A stretch of 64,000 nt of DNA from Streptomyces camelliae (GCF_027625935.1 NZ_CP115300.1:6882001-6946000); one strand, 5' to 3'. Positions 47,030-56,906 are shown, numbered from the stretch's first letter. Numbers and translations: made by a program. The notes: a model not told the origin generated them from the sequence alone.

Positions 47030-47069
47030 CAGGGCTCGGGCAGCGCACCGCCGCGCTGTCCGGGCCCTG
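47030..47069 (+). terminator. 17-bp stem-loop between gap and pgk
   Basis: Arms 47030-47046 and 47053-47069 (CAGGGC..CAGCGC with GCGCTG..GCCCTG) pair with only two G-U steps around ACCGCC. Position suggests partial termination or mRNA stabilisation that raises gap relative to pgk-tpiA. Confidence 0.65.
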
Positions 47070-47135
47070 TCCTGCGCCCGGACCACGTCCTTTTACGATC
47101 AGGTGCACCACGAGCCCTCCTCAGGAGTCCACTCA

Positions 47136-48347
47136 ATGAAGACGATCGACGAACTTCTCGCCGACGGCGTGAGCGGTAAGCGGGTTTTCGTCCGCGCCGA
47201 CCTCAACGTGCCGCTGGACGGCACCACCATCACCGACGACGGCCGTATCCGCGCCGTCCTGCCCACCGTCAAGGCCCTGGCGGACGCCGGCGCCAAGGTG
47301 GTCGTCGCCTCGCACCTGGGCCGCCCGAAGGGCGCCCCGGACCCCGCGTTCTCGCTGCTGCCCGCCGCCGAACGCCTCGGTGAACTGCTCGGCGCCCCGG
47401 TCGCCTTCGCCCAGGACACCGTCGGCCCCGCCGCCCACGACGCCGTCGACGGCCTCCAGCCCGGCCAGGTCGCGGTCATCGAGAACCTGCGCTTCAACGC
47501 CGGCGAGACGTCCAAGGACGACACCGAGCGCGGCGAGTTCGCCGACCGGCTCGCCGCCCTCGCCGACGTCTACGTCGGTGACGGATTCGGTGCCGTGCAC
47601 CGCAAGCACGCCTCCGTCTTCGACCTGCCGAAGAGGCTGCCGCACTACGCCGGTCACCTCATCGCCACCGAGGTCGGCGTCCTGAAGAAGCTCACCGAGG
47701 ACGTCCAGCGCCCCTACGTCGTCGCGCTCGGCGGTGCCAAGGTCTCCGACAAGCTCGCCGTCATCGACCAGCTGCTCGGCAAGGCCGACCGCCTGCTCAT
47801 CGGCGGCGGCATGGCGTACACCTTCCTCAAGGCCAAGGGCTACGAGGTCGGCATCTCCCTGCTGCAGGAGGACCAGATCCCGGCTGTCACGGAGTACATG
47901 GAGCGCGCCGAGAAGAACGGCGTCGAGCTGGTGCTCCCCGTCGACGTCCTGGTCGCCCGGGAGTTCCCGGACCTGAAGACCAAGGCGCCGGCCGACTACA
48001 CCGTGGTCGACGCGGACAAGATCCCCGCCGACCAGGAGGGCCTGGACATCGGCCCGAAGACCCGAGAGCTCTACGCCTCGAAGCTCACCGACGCCGCGAC
48101 CGTCTTCTGGAACGGTCCCATGGGCGTCTTCGAACACCCCGACTACGCCGGAGGCACCCAGGCCGTGGCCCAGGCCCTCCTCGACTCGGACGGCTTCACC
48201 GTCGTCGGCGGCGGCGACTCGGCCGCGGCCGTGCGTACGCTCGGCTTCGACGAGAAGGCGTTCGGACACATCTCGACCGGTGGCGGCGCCTCCCTCGAAT
48301 ACCTTGAGGGCAAGACGCTCCCCGGCCTCGCCGCACTGGAGGACTGA
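47136..48347 (+). CDS. pgk: Phosphoglycerate kinase
   Basis: A 403-aa protein from the ATG at 47136 with CAGGAG 8 nt upstream. Diagnostic motifs: [14 protein letters not shown] (substrate-binding Arg/Asp/Asn), [41 protein letters not shown] and the nucleotide loop [14 protein letters not shown]. Catalyses 1,3-bisphosphoglycerate + ADP to 3-phosphoglycerate + ATP. It ends 6 bp before tpiA. Confidence 0.98.
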   Translation: MKTIDELLADGVSGKRVFVRADLNVPLDGTTITDDGRIRAVLPTVKALADAGAKVVVASHLGRPKGAPDPAFSLLPAAERLGELLGAPVAFAQDTVGPAAHDAVDGLQPGQVAVIENLRFNAGETSKDDTERGEFADRLAALADVYVGDGFGAVHRKHASVFDLPKRLPHYAGHLIATEVGVLKKLTEDVQRPYVVALGGAKVSDKLAVIDQLLGKADRLLIGGGMAYTFLKAKGYEVGISLLQEDQIPAVTEYMERAEKNGVELVLPVDVLVAREFPDLKTKAPADYTVVDADKIPADQEGLDIGPKTRELYASKLTDAATVFWNGPMGVFEHPDYAGGTQAVAQALLDSDGFTVVGGGDSAAAVRTLGFDEKAFGHISTGGGASLEYLEGKTLPGLAALED

Positions 48348-48353
48348 CCCCGC

Positions 48354-49130
48354 ATGACCACTCGCACGCCGCTGATGGCGGGCAACTGGAAGATGAACCT
48401 CAACCACCTTGAGGCCATCGCACACGTCCAGAAGCTCGCCTTCGCCCTGTCCGACAAGGACTACGAGGCCGTCGAGGTCGCCGTCCTGCCGCCCTTCACC
48501 GACCTGCGCTCCGTGCAGACCGTGGTCGAGGGCGACAAGTACAAGATCAAGTACGGCGCCCAGGACATCTCGCAGCACGAGTCCGGCGCCTACACCGGGG
48601 AGATCTCCGGTGCCATGCTCGCCAAGCTGAAGTGCACGTTCGTGGCCATCGGCCACTCCGAGCGCCGTCAGTACCACCACGAGACCGACGAGCTCGTGAA
48701 CGCCAAGGTCAAGGCCGCCTACAAGCACGGCATCACCCCGATCCTGTGCGTCGGCGAGGAGCTGGACGTCCGCGAGGCGGGCAACCACGTCGACCACACC
48801 CTCGCCCAGGTCGAGGGCGGTCTGAAGGACCTCCCGGCCGAGCAGGCCGAGACCGTCGTGATCGCCTACGAACCCGTGTGGGCCATCGGCACCGGCAAGG
48901 TCTGCGGCGCCGAGGACGCCCAGGAGGTCTGCGCCGCCATCCGCGCCAAGCTCGCCGAGCTGTACTCGCAGGACGTGGCGGACAAGATCCGCATCCAGTA
49001 CGGCGGCTCCGTCAAGGCGGGCAACGTCGCCGAGATCATGGCGCAGGCCGACATCGACGGCGCCCTGGTCGGCGGTGCCTCGCTGGACGCCGACGAGTTC
49101 GTCAAGATCGTGCGCTTCCGCGATCAGTGA
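48354..49130 (+). CDS. tpiA: Triosephosphate isomerase
   Basis: A 258-aa protein: MAGNWKMNL (Lys of the active site), AIGHSERR (His95 equivalent), [14 protein letters not shown] (catalytic Glu and the flexible loop) and the phosphate-binding YGGSVKAGN. Interconverts dihydroxyacetone phosphate and glyceraldehyde 3-phosphate. Cotranscribed with pgk from the short spacing. Confidence 0.98.
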   Translation: MTTRTPLMAGNWKMNLNHLEAIAHVQKLAFALSDKDYEAVEVAVLPPFTDLRSVQTVVEGDKYKIKYGAQDISQHESGAYTGEISGAMLAKLKCTFVAIGHSERRQYHHETDELVNAKVKAAYKHGITPILCVGEELDVREAGNHVDHTLAQVEGGLKDLPAEQAETVVIAYEPVWAIGTGKVCGAEDAQEVCAAIRAKLAELYSQDVADKIRIQYGGSVKAGNVAEIMAQADIDGALVGGASLDADEFVKIVRFRDQ

Positions 49131-49174
49131 CGCCCGCGGTGAGTAGGCGGTAGCGGCGATACGTCGTACTCTTG

Positions 49175-49204
49175 CGGGGGCACAGCCGAGGTGCTGTGCC
49201 CCCG
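49175..49204 (+). terminator. 12-bp stem-loop between tpiA and secG
   Basis: CGGGGGCACAGC (49175-49186) and GCTGTGCCCCCG (49193-49204) are perfectly complementary over a 6-nt loop, 44 nt after tpiA and 34 nt before secG. It may attenuate read-through into secG. Confidence 0.75.
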
Positions 49205-49238
49205 TCGTCCATCCGAATCCGAGGAAGTTGGTCCAGCC

Positions 49239-49475
49239 GTGGTTTTGGGGTTCTCGATCGCCCTGATCGTCTTCAGCCTGCTGCTGATGCTGCTGGTGCT
49301 GATGCACAAGGGAAAGGGCGGCGGCCTCTCCGACATGTTCGGTGGCGGCATGCAGTCGTCCGTCGGCGGCTCCTCGGTCGCCGAGCGCAACCTCGACCGG
49401 ATCACGATCGTGATCGGCCTGCTGTGGTTCGCGTGCATCATCGTCCTCGGCATCCTGATGAAGTCGAACGGCTGA
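49239..49475 (+). CDS. secG: Preprotein translocase subunit SecG
   Basis: A 78-aa protein from the GTG at 49239 (VVLGFSIALIVFSLLLMLL), with GAGGAAG about 8 nt upstream. Two membrane helices flank the conserved cytoplasmic GLSDMFGGG loop, then ERNLDRITIVIGLLWFACII. Accessory subunit of the SecYEG channel. The position after tpiA is the usual one in actinobacteria. Confidence 0.95.
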   Translation: MVLGFSIALIVFSLLLMLLVLMHKGKGGGLSDMFGGGMQSSVGGSSVAERNLDRITIVIGLLWFACIIVLGILMKSNG

Positions 49476-49510
49476 CGCTTCCGCACAGCGCACACATCAC
49501 GCATATTCGG

Positions 49511-49665
49511 TACGTAAGGCCCCATGTTCGGTACGCGCTCCTGAGCGCGGCCTATCATGGGGCTTGCGTCTGGGTGTGGGGCTTGTAACTCCAATGACTG
49601 GACGCGCGTTGGGCCTTACGTAGACTGAGGCGCTCGCAGCGAAGCGAAACGCCGACTCGCTTCGC
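49511..49665 (+). promoter_or_regulatory. Structured leader/promoter region of the rbpA-family gene
   Basis: TACGTAAGGCCC (49511-49522) is an exact inverted repeat of GGGCCTTACGTA (49611-49622), which runs into a possible -10 box TAGACT (49621-49626). TTCGGTACG occurs twice (near 49507 and 49527). A 9-bp stem GCGAAGCGA/TCGCTTCGC (49639-49665) would lie in the 5' untranslated region. No gene is present between secG and 49693. Confidence 0.55.
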
Positions 49666-49692
49666 GGCACCATCACGCAGGGAGTTACGACC

Positions 49693-50028
49693 GTGGCAAG
49701 TGGCAACGCGATCCGAGGAAGCCGGGTCGGGGCGGGGCCGATGGGCGAGGCCGAGCGTGGCGAGTCCGCGCCGCGTCTGCGCATCTCCTTCTGGTGCTCC
49801 AACGGGCACGAGACGCAGCCCAGCTTCGCCAGCGACGCACAGGTGCCCGACACGTGGGACTGCCCGCGCTGCGGCTTCCCCGCCGGCCAGGACCGGGACA
49901 ACCCGCCGGACCCGCCGCGCACCGAGCCCTACAAGACGCACCTCGCCTATGTGCGGGAGCGGCGCAGCGACGCGGACGGCGAGGCGATCCTCGCCGAGGC
50001 GCTCGCCAAACTGCGGGGCGAGATCTAG
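49693..50028 (+). CDS. RbpA-family RNA-polymerase-binding protein (probable RbpB paralogue)
   Basis: A 111-aa protein from the GTG at 49693. It has the RbpA pattern: N-terminal IRGSRVGAG, a core domain with WCSNGHE and WDCPRCGF Cys residues, a basic linker and the C-terminal sigma-interaction helix THLAYVRERRSDADGEAILAEALAKLRG. The principal RbpA of Streptomyces is, from memory, encoded elsewhere and shows THWDMLMERR here, so this is more likely the second paralogue. It should bind sigma-HrdB-type holoenzyme and aid open-complex formation. Confidence 0.88.
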   Translation: MASGNAIRGSRVGAGPMGEAERGESAPRLRISFWCSNGHETQPSFASDAQVPDTWDCPRCGFPAGQDRDNPPDPPRTEPYKTHLAYVRERRSDADGEAILAEALAKLRGEI

Positions 50029-50037
50029 GAGTTACGG

Positions 50038-50067
50038 CCGGCCAGGCGCCCCAGGGTGCCTGGCCGG
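50038..50067 (+). terminator. Stem-loop terminator after the rbpA-family gene
   Basis: CCGGCCAGGC (50038-50047) and GCCTGGCCGG (50058-50067) form a perfect 10-bp stem 9 nt past the stop codon, ahead of pgi. Confidence 0.75.
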
Positions 50068-50207
50068 AGTCGTCCGGACGTACCTGTTGTTGTCCCTGTG
50101 GACAGCGTCGCGTCCGCTCCTCCCCTGCCCTGATCAACTAGGTTGGGACGGGCAGCGGGACAAGGAACGCAGCAGGACAGGTGCACGAAGGAAGGCTGAG
50201 GTCGCAC

Positions 50208-51860
50208 ATGAACGCAGACGGCCGGACCAGGCTCAACCAGACGCCCGAGTGGGCCGCTCTCGCCAAGCACCGCGAAGAGCTGGCCGACACCCATCTGAGG
50301 GAGCTGTTCGCCGCCGATCCCGGGCGCGGCGCGGGGTACACGCTCCAGGTCGGTGACCTCTACATCGACTACTCGAAGCACCTGGTCACCGACGAGACGT
50401 TGCGGCTCTTGCGCGAGCTGGCCGCCGCCACGGACGTGTTCGGTCTGCGGGACGCCATGTTCCGCGGCGAGAAGATCAACGTCACCGAGGACCGCGCCGT
50501 ACTGCACACCGCGCTGCGCGCCCCGCGGGACGCGGTGATCGAGGTCGACGGTGAGAACGTCGTTCCCAAGGTGCACGCCGTCCTCGACAAGATGAGCGAC
50601 TTCGCCGACCGCGTCCGCTCCGGCGCCTGGACCGGCCACACCGGCAAGCGCATCAAGAACGTCGTCAACGTCGGCATCGGCGGCTCCGACCTCGGCCCCG
50701 CGATGGCCTACGAGGTGCTGCGCGCCTTCACCGACCGCGCCCTCACGGTCCGCTTCGTCTCCAACGTGGACGGCGCCGACCTGCACGAGGCCACCCGCGA
50801 CCTCGACCCGGCCGAGACGCTGTTCATCATCGCCTCCAAGACCTTCACCACCATCGAGACGATCACCAACGCCACCTCCGCCCGGCAGTGGGTGCTGGAC
50901 GCGCTCGGTGCCGAGTCGGCGGTGGCCAAGCACTTCGTGGCGCTGTCCACGAACGCCGAGAAGGTGGCCGAGTTCGGCATCGACACGGCCAACATGTTCG
51001 AGTTCTGGGACTGGGTCGGCGGGCGCTACTCGTACGACTCCGCGATCGGCCTCTCCCTGATGATCGCCGTCGGCCCGGACCGCTTCCGCGAGATGCTGGA
51101 CGGCTTCCGGCTGGTCGACGACCACTTCCGCACCGCCCCCGCCGAGACCAATGTCCCGCTACTGCTGGGCCTGTTGGGCATCTGGTACGACAACTTCCAC
51201 GACGCCCAGTCGCACGCGGTGCTGCCGTACAGCCACTATCTCTCCCGCTTCACCGCCTATCTCCAGCAGCTGGACATGGAGTCCAACGGCAAGTACGTGG
51301 CGCGGGACGGCAAGCAGGTCGACTGGCAGACCGGGCCGGTGGTGTGGGGCACGCCCGGCACCAACGGGCAGCACGCGTACTACCAGTTGATCCACCAGGG
51401 CACCAAGCTGATCCCGGCGGATTTCATCGGCTTCGCCGAACCGGTGGCCGAGCTGAGCGGCGGGCTCAAGGCGCAGCACGACCTGCTGATGGCCAACTTC
51501 TTCGCCCAGACCCAGGCCCTCGCCTTCGGCAAGACCGCCGAGGAGGTCCGCGCGGAGGGCGTCGCCGAGGAACTGGTCCCGCACAAGACCTTCCAGGGCA
51601 ACCGGCCGACCACGACCATCCTGGCCCGGGAACTCACCCCGTCCGTCCTCGGCCAGCTCGTCGCCCTCTACGAGCACAAGGTGTTCGTCCAGGGCGCCGT
51701 GTGGAACATCGACTCCTTCGACCAGTGGGGCGTCGAGCTCGGCAAGGTCCTCGCCAAGCGGGTGGAACCGGCGCTGACGGAAGGCGCGGAGGTGCCCGGC
51801 CTGGACGCGTCGACCAGGGAACTGGTCGCCAAGTACCGCGAGCTGCGCGGCCGTAGCTGA
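50208..51860 (+). CDS. pgi: Glucose-6-phosphate isomerase
   Basis: A 550-aa protein from the ATG at 50208. Signatures: [20 protein letters not shown] (substrate phosphate site), the Pgi block [44 protein letters not shown] with the catalytic His, and [16 protein letters not shown] near the end. Length and motifs are of the E. coli type. Separated from rbpA by a terminator, so it has its own promoter. Confidence 0.97.
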   Translation: MNADGRTRLNQTPEWAALAKHREELADTHLRELFAADPGRGAGYTLQVGDLYIDYSKHLVTDETLRLLRELAAATDVFGLRDAMFRGEKINVTEDRAVLHTALRAPRDAVIEVDGENVVPKVHAVLDKMSDFADRVRSGAWTGHTGKRIKNVVNVGIGGSDLGPAMAYEVLRAFTDRALTVRFVSNVDGADLHEATRDLDPAETLFIIASKTFTTIETITNATSARQWVLDALGAESAVAKHFVALSTNAEKVAEFGIDTANMFEFWDWVGGRYSYDSAIGLSLMIAVGPDRFREMLDGFRLVDDHFRTAPAETNVPLLLGLLGIWYDNFHDAQSHAVLPYSHYLSRFTAYLQQLDMESNGKYVARDGKQVDWQTGPVVWGTPGTNGQHAYYQLIHQGTKLIPADFIGFAEPVAELSGGLKAQHDLLMANFFAQTQALAFGKTAEEVRAEGVAEELVPHKTFQGNRPTTTILARELTPSVLGQLVALYEHKVFVQGAVWNIDSFDQWGVELGKVLAKRVEPALTEGAEVPGLDASTRELVAKYRELRGRS

Positions 51861-51935
51861 CCGGCACGCAAGCCCTGGGACGGCCGGAACTCTCACGGTC
51901 GTCGACCGCGGGGTCCGCGCACGGCCGGGCCCCGC

Positions 51936-54236
51936 TCAGGCCACCGCGCTCAGCGTGTCCGCGAGCCGTCCGCGTGCCGCGCGGGCGGCGGGGAGTGCGG
52001 CGAGCGCGGCCGCACCCAGCACGGCGGCCGAGCCCAGCGCGAGCAGCAGCCCGGGCGACGGTGACTGGGCGATCCCCGCGCCGATGCCGCTGGAGGCGCC
52101 CTGGGCGTCGATGAGCCGGCGGGCCAGCGGCAGGCCGAGGGCCGTGGCGGCGAGCGTCGCGGCCAGGGCCGTACAGCTCGTCGCCGTCACGGTGATGGCG
52201 GTGATCTGCCGTGGGGACATGCCGATCGCCTTCAGGGCGAGCACGTCCCGCTCGCCCTCGCGGACGCTGCCGCCGATCGCGGTCAGCAGCTCGACCAGCC
52301 CGATGAGGGCGAGCACGGCGATCAGGCCGGCGACGACACCGCGCAGCGGGGACAGCCCGTCGGCCGGGTTCGGCACGGCGTGCACGTCCAGGTGGCCCCG
52401 GCCGGCCGCGGTGAGCGCGGCGGCCACGCGGTGCGGGTCGGTGCCGGGGCGCAGCCGCAGCTCGTAGAAGGCCGGGGCGAGTCCCGGGTCGTTCTCGCGG
52501 AGGGTGTCCAGGGAGGCCGTCACGACCCGGCCGGTGTTCTGCGGTTCGATGCTGCGGCCGACGATGTGCAGGATCTGCGGCCGGTCGCCGACCATCATCC
52601 GCACCCAGTCGCCGACCCGCGCGTGCAGCAGGTCCAGCAGCCCCTGCCCGGCCACCGCCTCGTCCGGTCCGTGCGCGGCCCGGCCCTCGGCGAGGGCGCA
52701 GGGGTAGGGCCGGGTGTCGGTGCCGAGGCCGCGCAGGGCGATGGTCCCGGTCTGGCCGGGCACCAGCGCGGCCAGCTCGACCCCGGGATAGGCGGCGGCC
52801 ACGCGGGGGTCGCCGGCCAGTAGGGACCGCAGCTGCGCCGGGGCCGGCACCCCGTCCGTGCGGACGGTGAGCGAGGTGGGCAGACCGACCCGGGCCGGGC
52901 TGGTGTGGAAGCGGTCGATCGTGGTCCACGCGCTGAGCGCCACCACGATCAGCAGCATCGGCAGGGCCAGCCGGGCCACGGTGGCCAGCGACCGTCCGCG
53001 CCCGGTGACGACCTTGTGGCAGCCGAGGACCAGCGCGGCCGGCAGCCGCAGCCCGAGCGCCCGCCGGGCCGGGCCGGTGAACCGGCCGCCCGCTGCCACG
53101 GCCGGGCGCGGCACCGGAACCGGCGGCACCCGGCCGGCCCGCCAGGCCGCGAGGCCCGTGGTCAGACCGATGAACAGCACCGCGCCCACGGGCACCACCA
53201 GCAGCGCCACGGCGTGCCCCGGCAGCCCCTGCCACACGCCCACGGCATCGCCGAGCCGCCCGGGGATCCGGCTGCCCAGCGTCTCGGTGAGCGCCGCGGC
53301 GGCCACGGCACCGAGCAGGGCGTAGGCGAGGTGCTGGAGCAGGAAGATCCGTACGACCTGGCCAGGGGTGAAGCCGATCGCCTTCAGCACCGACAGGTCC
53401 CGCAGATGACCGCGGATCCGGGTGGCGATCGCCCCGTGCACGGCGAGTCCGGCGGCGATCAGCGCGCCGAGCCCGAACAGGCCGAGCACCTGCCCGAGCA
53501 GCCGGTTGTCGCCCTGTGCCGCGGCGCGCGCCTGCTGCCAGGTGGAGACCTGGCCGACCGCGCCCGCGCCGAGCACGGTGACGGCACGCTGCACCGCGTA
53601 GTCCGTGTCGGCCGGATCGCCGAGCCGCAGCCCGATGACCTGGCCGCCGGGCGCCCGGACCGCCGACGGCAGCGCCCAGACCAGGCCGGGCTGCTCACCG
53701 GGGCTGTAGCCGGGCTCGGCGCTGTCGGCGATGCCCTCGACGGTCAGCGTGCGGGCGGTGCCGGGCAGCGCGAGGGTGTCTCCGGGCTCGGCCAGCAGGG
53801 CGCGGGCCAGGCCGCTCTCCAGCACCACGCCGTCCGGCTCGGCCGGATCCAGCCAGTGCCCGGCGGTGAGCAGCGGCCGTCCGACGGAGGGCAGCTTCGG
53901 GGTGCCGCGCAGCTCCACGGAGGCGCGGGTGCCGCGCGAGGCGACGGTGACGGACTCGGTGCGATAGGGACCGGCGACGGACGTGACGCCGTCCAGCCGG
54001 GCGAGTGCGCCGGTGTCCGCGGACGACGCGGTGTGGATCCACACATGTGCCCCGCGCGCCTCGGCGAAGGTCCGCTGCCAGGGGTTGGTGGCGTAGCCGA
54101 ACAGGGCGGCGGCCAGCAGCAGCGAAGTTACGATGCCGGCGGTGGCCAGCACGAGGAACAGCGCCTCGCCGCGATGCGTGCGCAGATCGGAGTGTGCCCA
54201 GCGCAGGGTGGCCCGCACGTCCCTGAGATCCAGCAC
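51936..54236 (-). CDS. ABC transporter permease with two FtsX domains (MacB/LolC type)
   Basis: A 766-aa protein. An N-terminal helix (ALFLVLATAGIVTSLLLAAALFGYA) precedes a large exported domain, then FtsX module 1 (residues ~250-350), a second exported domain and FtsX module 2 at the C-terminus ([31 protein letters not shown]). This double-FtsX form works as a single-chain permease with a MacB-like ATPase, usually mechanically coupling ATP hydrolysis to export or envelope functions rather than import. Followed upstream by its ATPase 2 bp away. Confidence 0.92.
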   Translation of the reverse strand: MLDLRDVRATLRWAHSDLRTHRGEALFLVLATAGIVTSLLLAAALFGYATNPWQRTFAEARGAHVWIHTASSADTGALARLDGVTSVAGPYRTESVTVASRGTRASVELRGTPKLPSVGRPLLTAGHWLDPAEPDGVVLESGLARALLAEPGDTLALPGTARTLTVEGIADSAEPGYSPGEQPGLVWALPSAVRAPGGQVIGLRLGDPADTDYAVQRAVTVLGAGAVGQVSTWQQARAAAQGDNRLLGQVLGLFGLGALIAAGLAVHGAIATRIRGHLRDLSVLKAIGFTPGQVVRIFLLQHLAYALLGAVAAAALTETLGSRIPGRLGDAVGVWQGLPGHAVALLVVPVGAVLFIGLTTGLAAWRAGRVPPVPVPRPAVAAGGRFTGPARRALGLRLPAALVLGCHKVVTGRGRSLATVARLALPMLLIVVALSAWTTIDRFHTSPARVGLPTSLTVRTDGVPAPAQLRSLLAGDPRVAAAYPGVELAALVPGQTGTIALRGLGTDTRPYPCALAEGRAAHGPDEAVAGQGLLDLLHARVGDWVRMMVGDRPQILHIVGRSIEPQNTGRVVTASLDTLRENDPGLAPAFYELRLRPGTDPHRVAAALTAAGRGHLDVHAVPNPADGLSPLRGVVAGLIAVLALIGLVELLTAIGGSVREGERDVLALKAIGMSPRQITAITVTATSCTALAATLAATALGLPLARRLIDAQGASSGIGAGIAQSPSPGLLLALGSAAVLGAAALAALPAARAARGRLADTLSAVA

Positions 54237-54238
54237 GG

Positions 54239-54988
54239 TCAGTCCTTCAGCTCCAGCACACCGGAGATGCCGCTCGGGCGGGCCGGCGTGTCGTCCAGGG
54301 TGGCGTCGTCGGCTATCCGGCCGTCGAAGAAGCTGACCACCCGGTCGGCGGCGCTCGCCAACCGGGCGTCATGCGTGACCAGCACGATCGTCTGGCCGCG
54401 CCCGTGGAAGCGGGACAGCAGCCGCATCACCTCGCGCGTGCCCTTGCTGTCGAGGCTGCCCGCGGGCTCGTCGGCCAGCAGCAGCGGCGGATGGTTGACC
54501 AGCGCCCGGGCGAGGGCGACCCGCTGCTGCTCACCGCCGGACAGCTCGCCCGGCATGCTGCGCTCCTTGCCCTCCAGCCCCAGCTCGGCCAGGAGCGTCT
54601 CGCGCTCGGCACGGGCCCGCTTCGGTGGGACTCCGGCCAGCAGGGCGGGCAGTTCGACGTTGTCGGCGACGGACAGGTTCGACACCAGGTTGAAGAACTG
54701 GAAGACGAAACCGATGGACTTCCGTCGCTCCACCGCCCAGCGAGCCTCGCTGAAGGAGTCCGTGCACCGGCCGTCCAGCCAGATGCTGCCCTCGTCCGGC
54801 CGCTGCAGCCCGCCCAGCAGGTGCAGCAGCGTCGACTTCCCGGCGCCGGACGGGCCGGTGATCGCCACGAACTCGCCCCGGGCCACGCTCAGGTCGACCC
54901 CGCGGACGGCGTGCGCGGGCGCGCCCTCGCCGTGGTGGGTCTTGACCAGGCCCGCGGCCCGAAGGACCGGGACAGTGTCCTCGCTCAT
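54239..54988 (-). CDS. ABC transporter ATP-binding protein (MacB/LolD type)
   Basis: A 249-aa protein from the ATG at 54988, overlapping the PadR stop (ATGA) and with AGGAGG upstream. Walker A GPSGAGKSTLLHLLGG, signature LSGGEQQRVALARAL, Walker B LLLADEPAGSLDS and switch His VLVTHDARLA are intact, in the order and wording of the LolD/MacB subgroup. Partner of the adjacent double-FtsX permease. Confidence 0.96.
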   Translation of the reverse strand: MSEDTVPVLRAAGLVKTHHGEGAPAHAVRGVDLSVARGEFVAITGPSGAGKSTLLHLLGGLQRPDEGSIWLDGRCTDSFSEARWAVERRKSIGFVFQFFNLVSNLSVADNVELPALLAGVPPKRARAERETLLAELGLEGKERSMPGELSGGEQQRVALARALVNHPPLLLADEPAGSLDSKGTREVMRLLSRFHGRGQTIVLVTHDARLASAADRVVSFFDGRIADDATLDDTPARPSGISGVLELKD

Positions 54989-55491
54989 TCCAGTTCCTCC
55001 TGGCACCGTTCCAGCCAGTCGAGGTCGGCCTGGAGATGCAGCATCGCGCCCTCGATCAGCAGATGGGCGATTCGGTTGTCCCGGTCCTCGGCCGCGGCCA
55101 GTTTCGACAGGGTGCGCATGGTGTTGAGGTACTGGCGCCGCTGCTTGTTGATGAGGGCGATCTGGTCGGCGAGACCGGTCTGCGAGGCGAGGGCGAGCTT
55201 CATGAAGAACTCGTCCCGCACCCGCGGCTCGTCCTCGGTCTCCTCGAACCAGGCGTGCAGCGCCTCCCGCCCGGCGTCGGTGAGGTGGTAGACCTTCTTG
55301 TTGGGCCGGCTGGACTGCTCGACGTCCTCGCCCTCGATGAGCCCGGACTTCTCCAGGCGGCCGAGGGTGACGTAGATCTGGCCGACGTTCGGCTGAGGGT
55401 ACGCGGAGCCCAGCAGTTGCTCAAGGTCCTGCTTCAGCTCATAGCCGTGGGCCGGGCCGCGGGCGAGGAGTGCCAGGAGGGCAAGGCGCAC
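54985..55491 (-). CDS. PadR-family transcriptional regulator
   Basis: A 168-aa protein from a GTG at 55491 with AGGAGG upstream. The PadR winged helix is clear (LALLARGPAHGYELKQDLEQ, QPNVGQIYVTLGRLEKSGLIE, VYHLTDAGREALHAWFEE), followed by the C-terminal dimerisation helices of the Vir-like subgroup. First gene of a PadR-ATPase-permease operon, a common self-regulated exporter arrangement. Confidence 0.94.
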   Translation of the reverse strand: MRLALLALLARGPAHGYELKQDLEQLLGSAYPQPNVGQIYVTLGRLEKSGLIEGEDVEQSSRPNKKVYHLTDAGREALHAWFEETEDEPRVRDEFFMKLALASQTGLADQIALINKQRRQYLNTMRTLSKLAAAEDRDNRIAHLLIEGAMLHLQADLDWLERCQEELE

Positions 55492-55543
55492 GCGAGCTGT
55501 CCTCCTGTCCTGTCACCATGTGCTCCAGGCCCTAGTATCCCGC

Positions 55544-55558
55544 ATACCTAACAGGTAT
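55544..55558. promoter_or_regulatory. Perfect palindrome ATACCT-AAC-AGGTAT, putative PadR operator
   Basis: The 6-3-6 palindrome lies 53 bp upstream of the PadR start and 57 bp upstream of the divergent binding-protein gene. It is the only symmetrical element in the spacer and may overlap promoters of both units. Confidence 0.6.
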
Positions 55559-55614
55559 ACATGGCCTCTGACCCCGGGCGAGGGTGCCCGGAGCCGGTGT
55601 GCAAGGAGGAACCT

Positions 55615-56886
55615 ATGCGGTGGATACGCGCCGCCGGTAGGGGCCTCCTCGTCCTCGTCGTGATCATGACCGGGTACGTCACCTCCGGCATCGGCGCCGA
55701 CGAGGGCGCGGGTGGTGGGCGCGGCCCGCTCACCCTGGCCACCGCCGGCGACCTCACCGGCTATCTCGGCCCGCTGCTCCAGGGCTGGAACCGCACCCAC
55801 CCCGGCGAGAAAGTCACCCTCGTCGAGCTGCCGGACTCGGCCGACGAGACGTATGCGCAGATGACGACCGACCTGCGCGGCGGCGACCGGAGCCGCTTCG
55901 ACGTCCTCAACATCGACGTCAACTGGACCTCGGAGTTCGCGGCGGCCGGCTGGATCCGCCCGCTGCCCCGCGACCGCTTCCCCCTCAAGAGCTTCCTGCC
56001 CCCGGTCGTGGACACGGCGACCTACGACGGACGCCTGTACGCGGTCCCGTACGTCACGAACGCCGGACTCCTCCTCTACCGCAAGGACGTCCTCGCCGAG
56101 GAGGGCGTGCCGCCGCCGCGCACCTGGACCGAGCTGGAGCGCGATGCGAAGAGCGTCGCGCCGAAGCACCACCTCGACGGCTACGCGGGCCAGTTCCTGC
56201 CCTACGAGGGCCTCACCGTCAACGCGGCCGAGGCCGTGTACTCGGCGGGCGGCAGCATCCTCGGCGACGAGGGCACCCGCGTCACCGTCGACTCGGCCGC
56301 CGCCCGCGAGGGCATCGGTTTCCTCGCCCGCGGCGTCCGCGAGGGCTGGATCCCGAAACAGGCGCTGACCTGGAAGGAAGAGGAGTCCAAGCAGGCCTTC
56401 CAGGACGGAAAGCTGCTCTTCCTGCGCAACTGGCCCTACGCCTACGCCGTGGCCTCCGCCAAGGGCTCCAAGGTCGCCGGGAAGATCGGCGCCGTACCGC
56501 TGCCCGGGCCCGACGGACCGGGGACGAGCGTCCTCGGCGGCTCCAACCTCGCGGTCAACACCCATGCCCGGCATCCCGATTCGGCCGCACGCCTGATCGC
56601 CTACCTCACCAGCGCGCAGGTGCAGCGCCAGGTGCTCGTCCGGGGCGCGCTGCCGCCCGTACGCGCCGCGCTGTACCAGGATCCCGCGCTGATCCGGCAG
56701 TTCCCCTATCTGCAGACCCTGCGCACCGCCGTGCTCACCGCCGCGCCGCGCCCCAAGAGCGCGCACTACGACCAGGTCAGTCTGGTGGTGCAGGCGGTGG
56801 TGCACGGCGCTCTGACCGGACGCGAGACGCCCGAGCAGGCCGTACGACGGCTGGCGCGCGAGCTCGACGCCATCGCCCGCCGATAG
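55615..56886 (+). CDS. Extracellular sugar-binding protein (family 1), stand-alone
   Basis: A 423-aa protein from the ATG at 55615 with AGGAGG 6 nt upstream. It has an N-terminal signal/anchor (GRGLLVLVVIMTGYVTSGIG, no lipobox Cys). Binding-fold motifs typical of carbohydrate-binding proteins follow: GPLLQGWNRTHPGEKVTLVELP, FDVLNIDVNWTSEFAAAGW, YAVPYVTNAGLLLYRKDVLAEEGV and LGGSNLAVNTHARHPDSAARLIAYL. No permease follows directly; it is 156 bp upstream of the GH13 gene and may share the transporter encoded at 60019-62207. Confidence 0.88.
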   Translation: MRWIRAAGRGLLVLVVIMTGYVTSGIGADEGAGGGRGPLTLATAGDLTGYLGPLLQGWNRTHPGEKVTLVELPDSADETYAQMTTDLRGGDRSRFDVLNIDVNWTSEFAAAGWIRPLPRDRFPLKSFLPPVVDTATYDGRLYAVPYVTNAGLLLYRKDVLAEEGVPPPRTWTELERDAKSVAPKHHLDGYAGQFLPYEGLTVNAAEAVYSAGGSILGDEGTRVTVDSAAAREGIGFLARGVREGWIPKQALTWKEEESKQAFQDGKLLFLRNWPYAYAVASAKGSKVAGKIGAVPLPGPDGPGTSVLGGSNLAVNTHARHPDSAARLIAYLTSAQVQRQVLVRGALPPVRAALYQDPALIRQFPYLQTLRTAVLTAAPRPKSAHYDQVSLVVQAVVHGALTGRETPEQAVRRLARELDAIARR

Positions 56887-56906
56887 TCTCTCGACCCCTC
56901 GCGCTA

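Noticed and set aside
47133..49493. Long antisense frame opposite pgk-tpiA-secG
   Set aside because: It crosses three well-defined genes and encodes repetitive composition without recognisable motifs.
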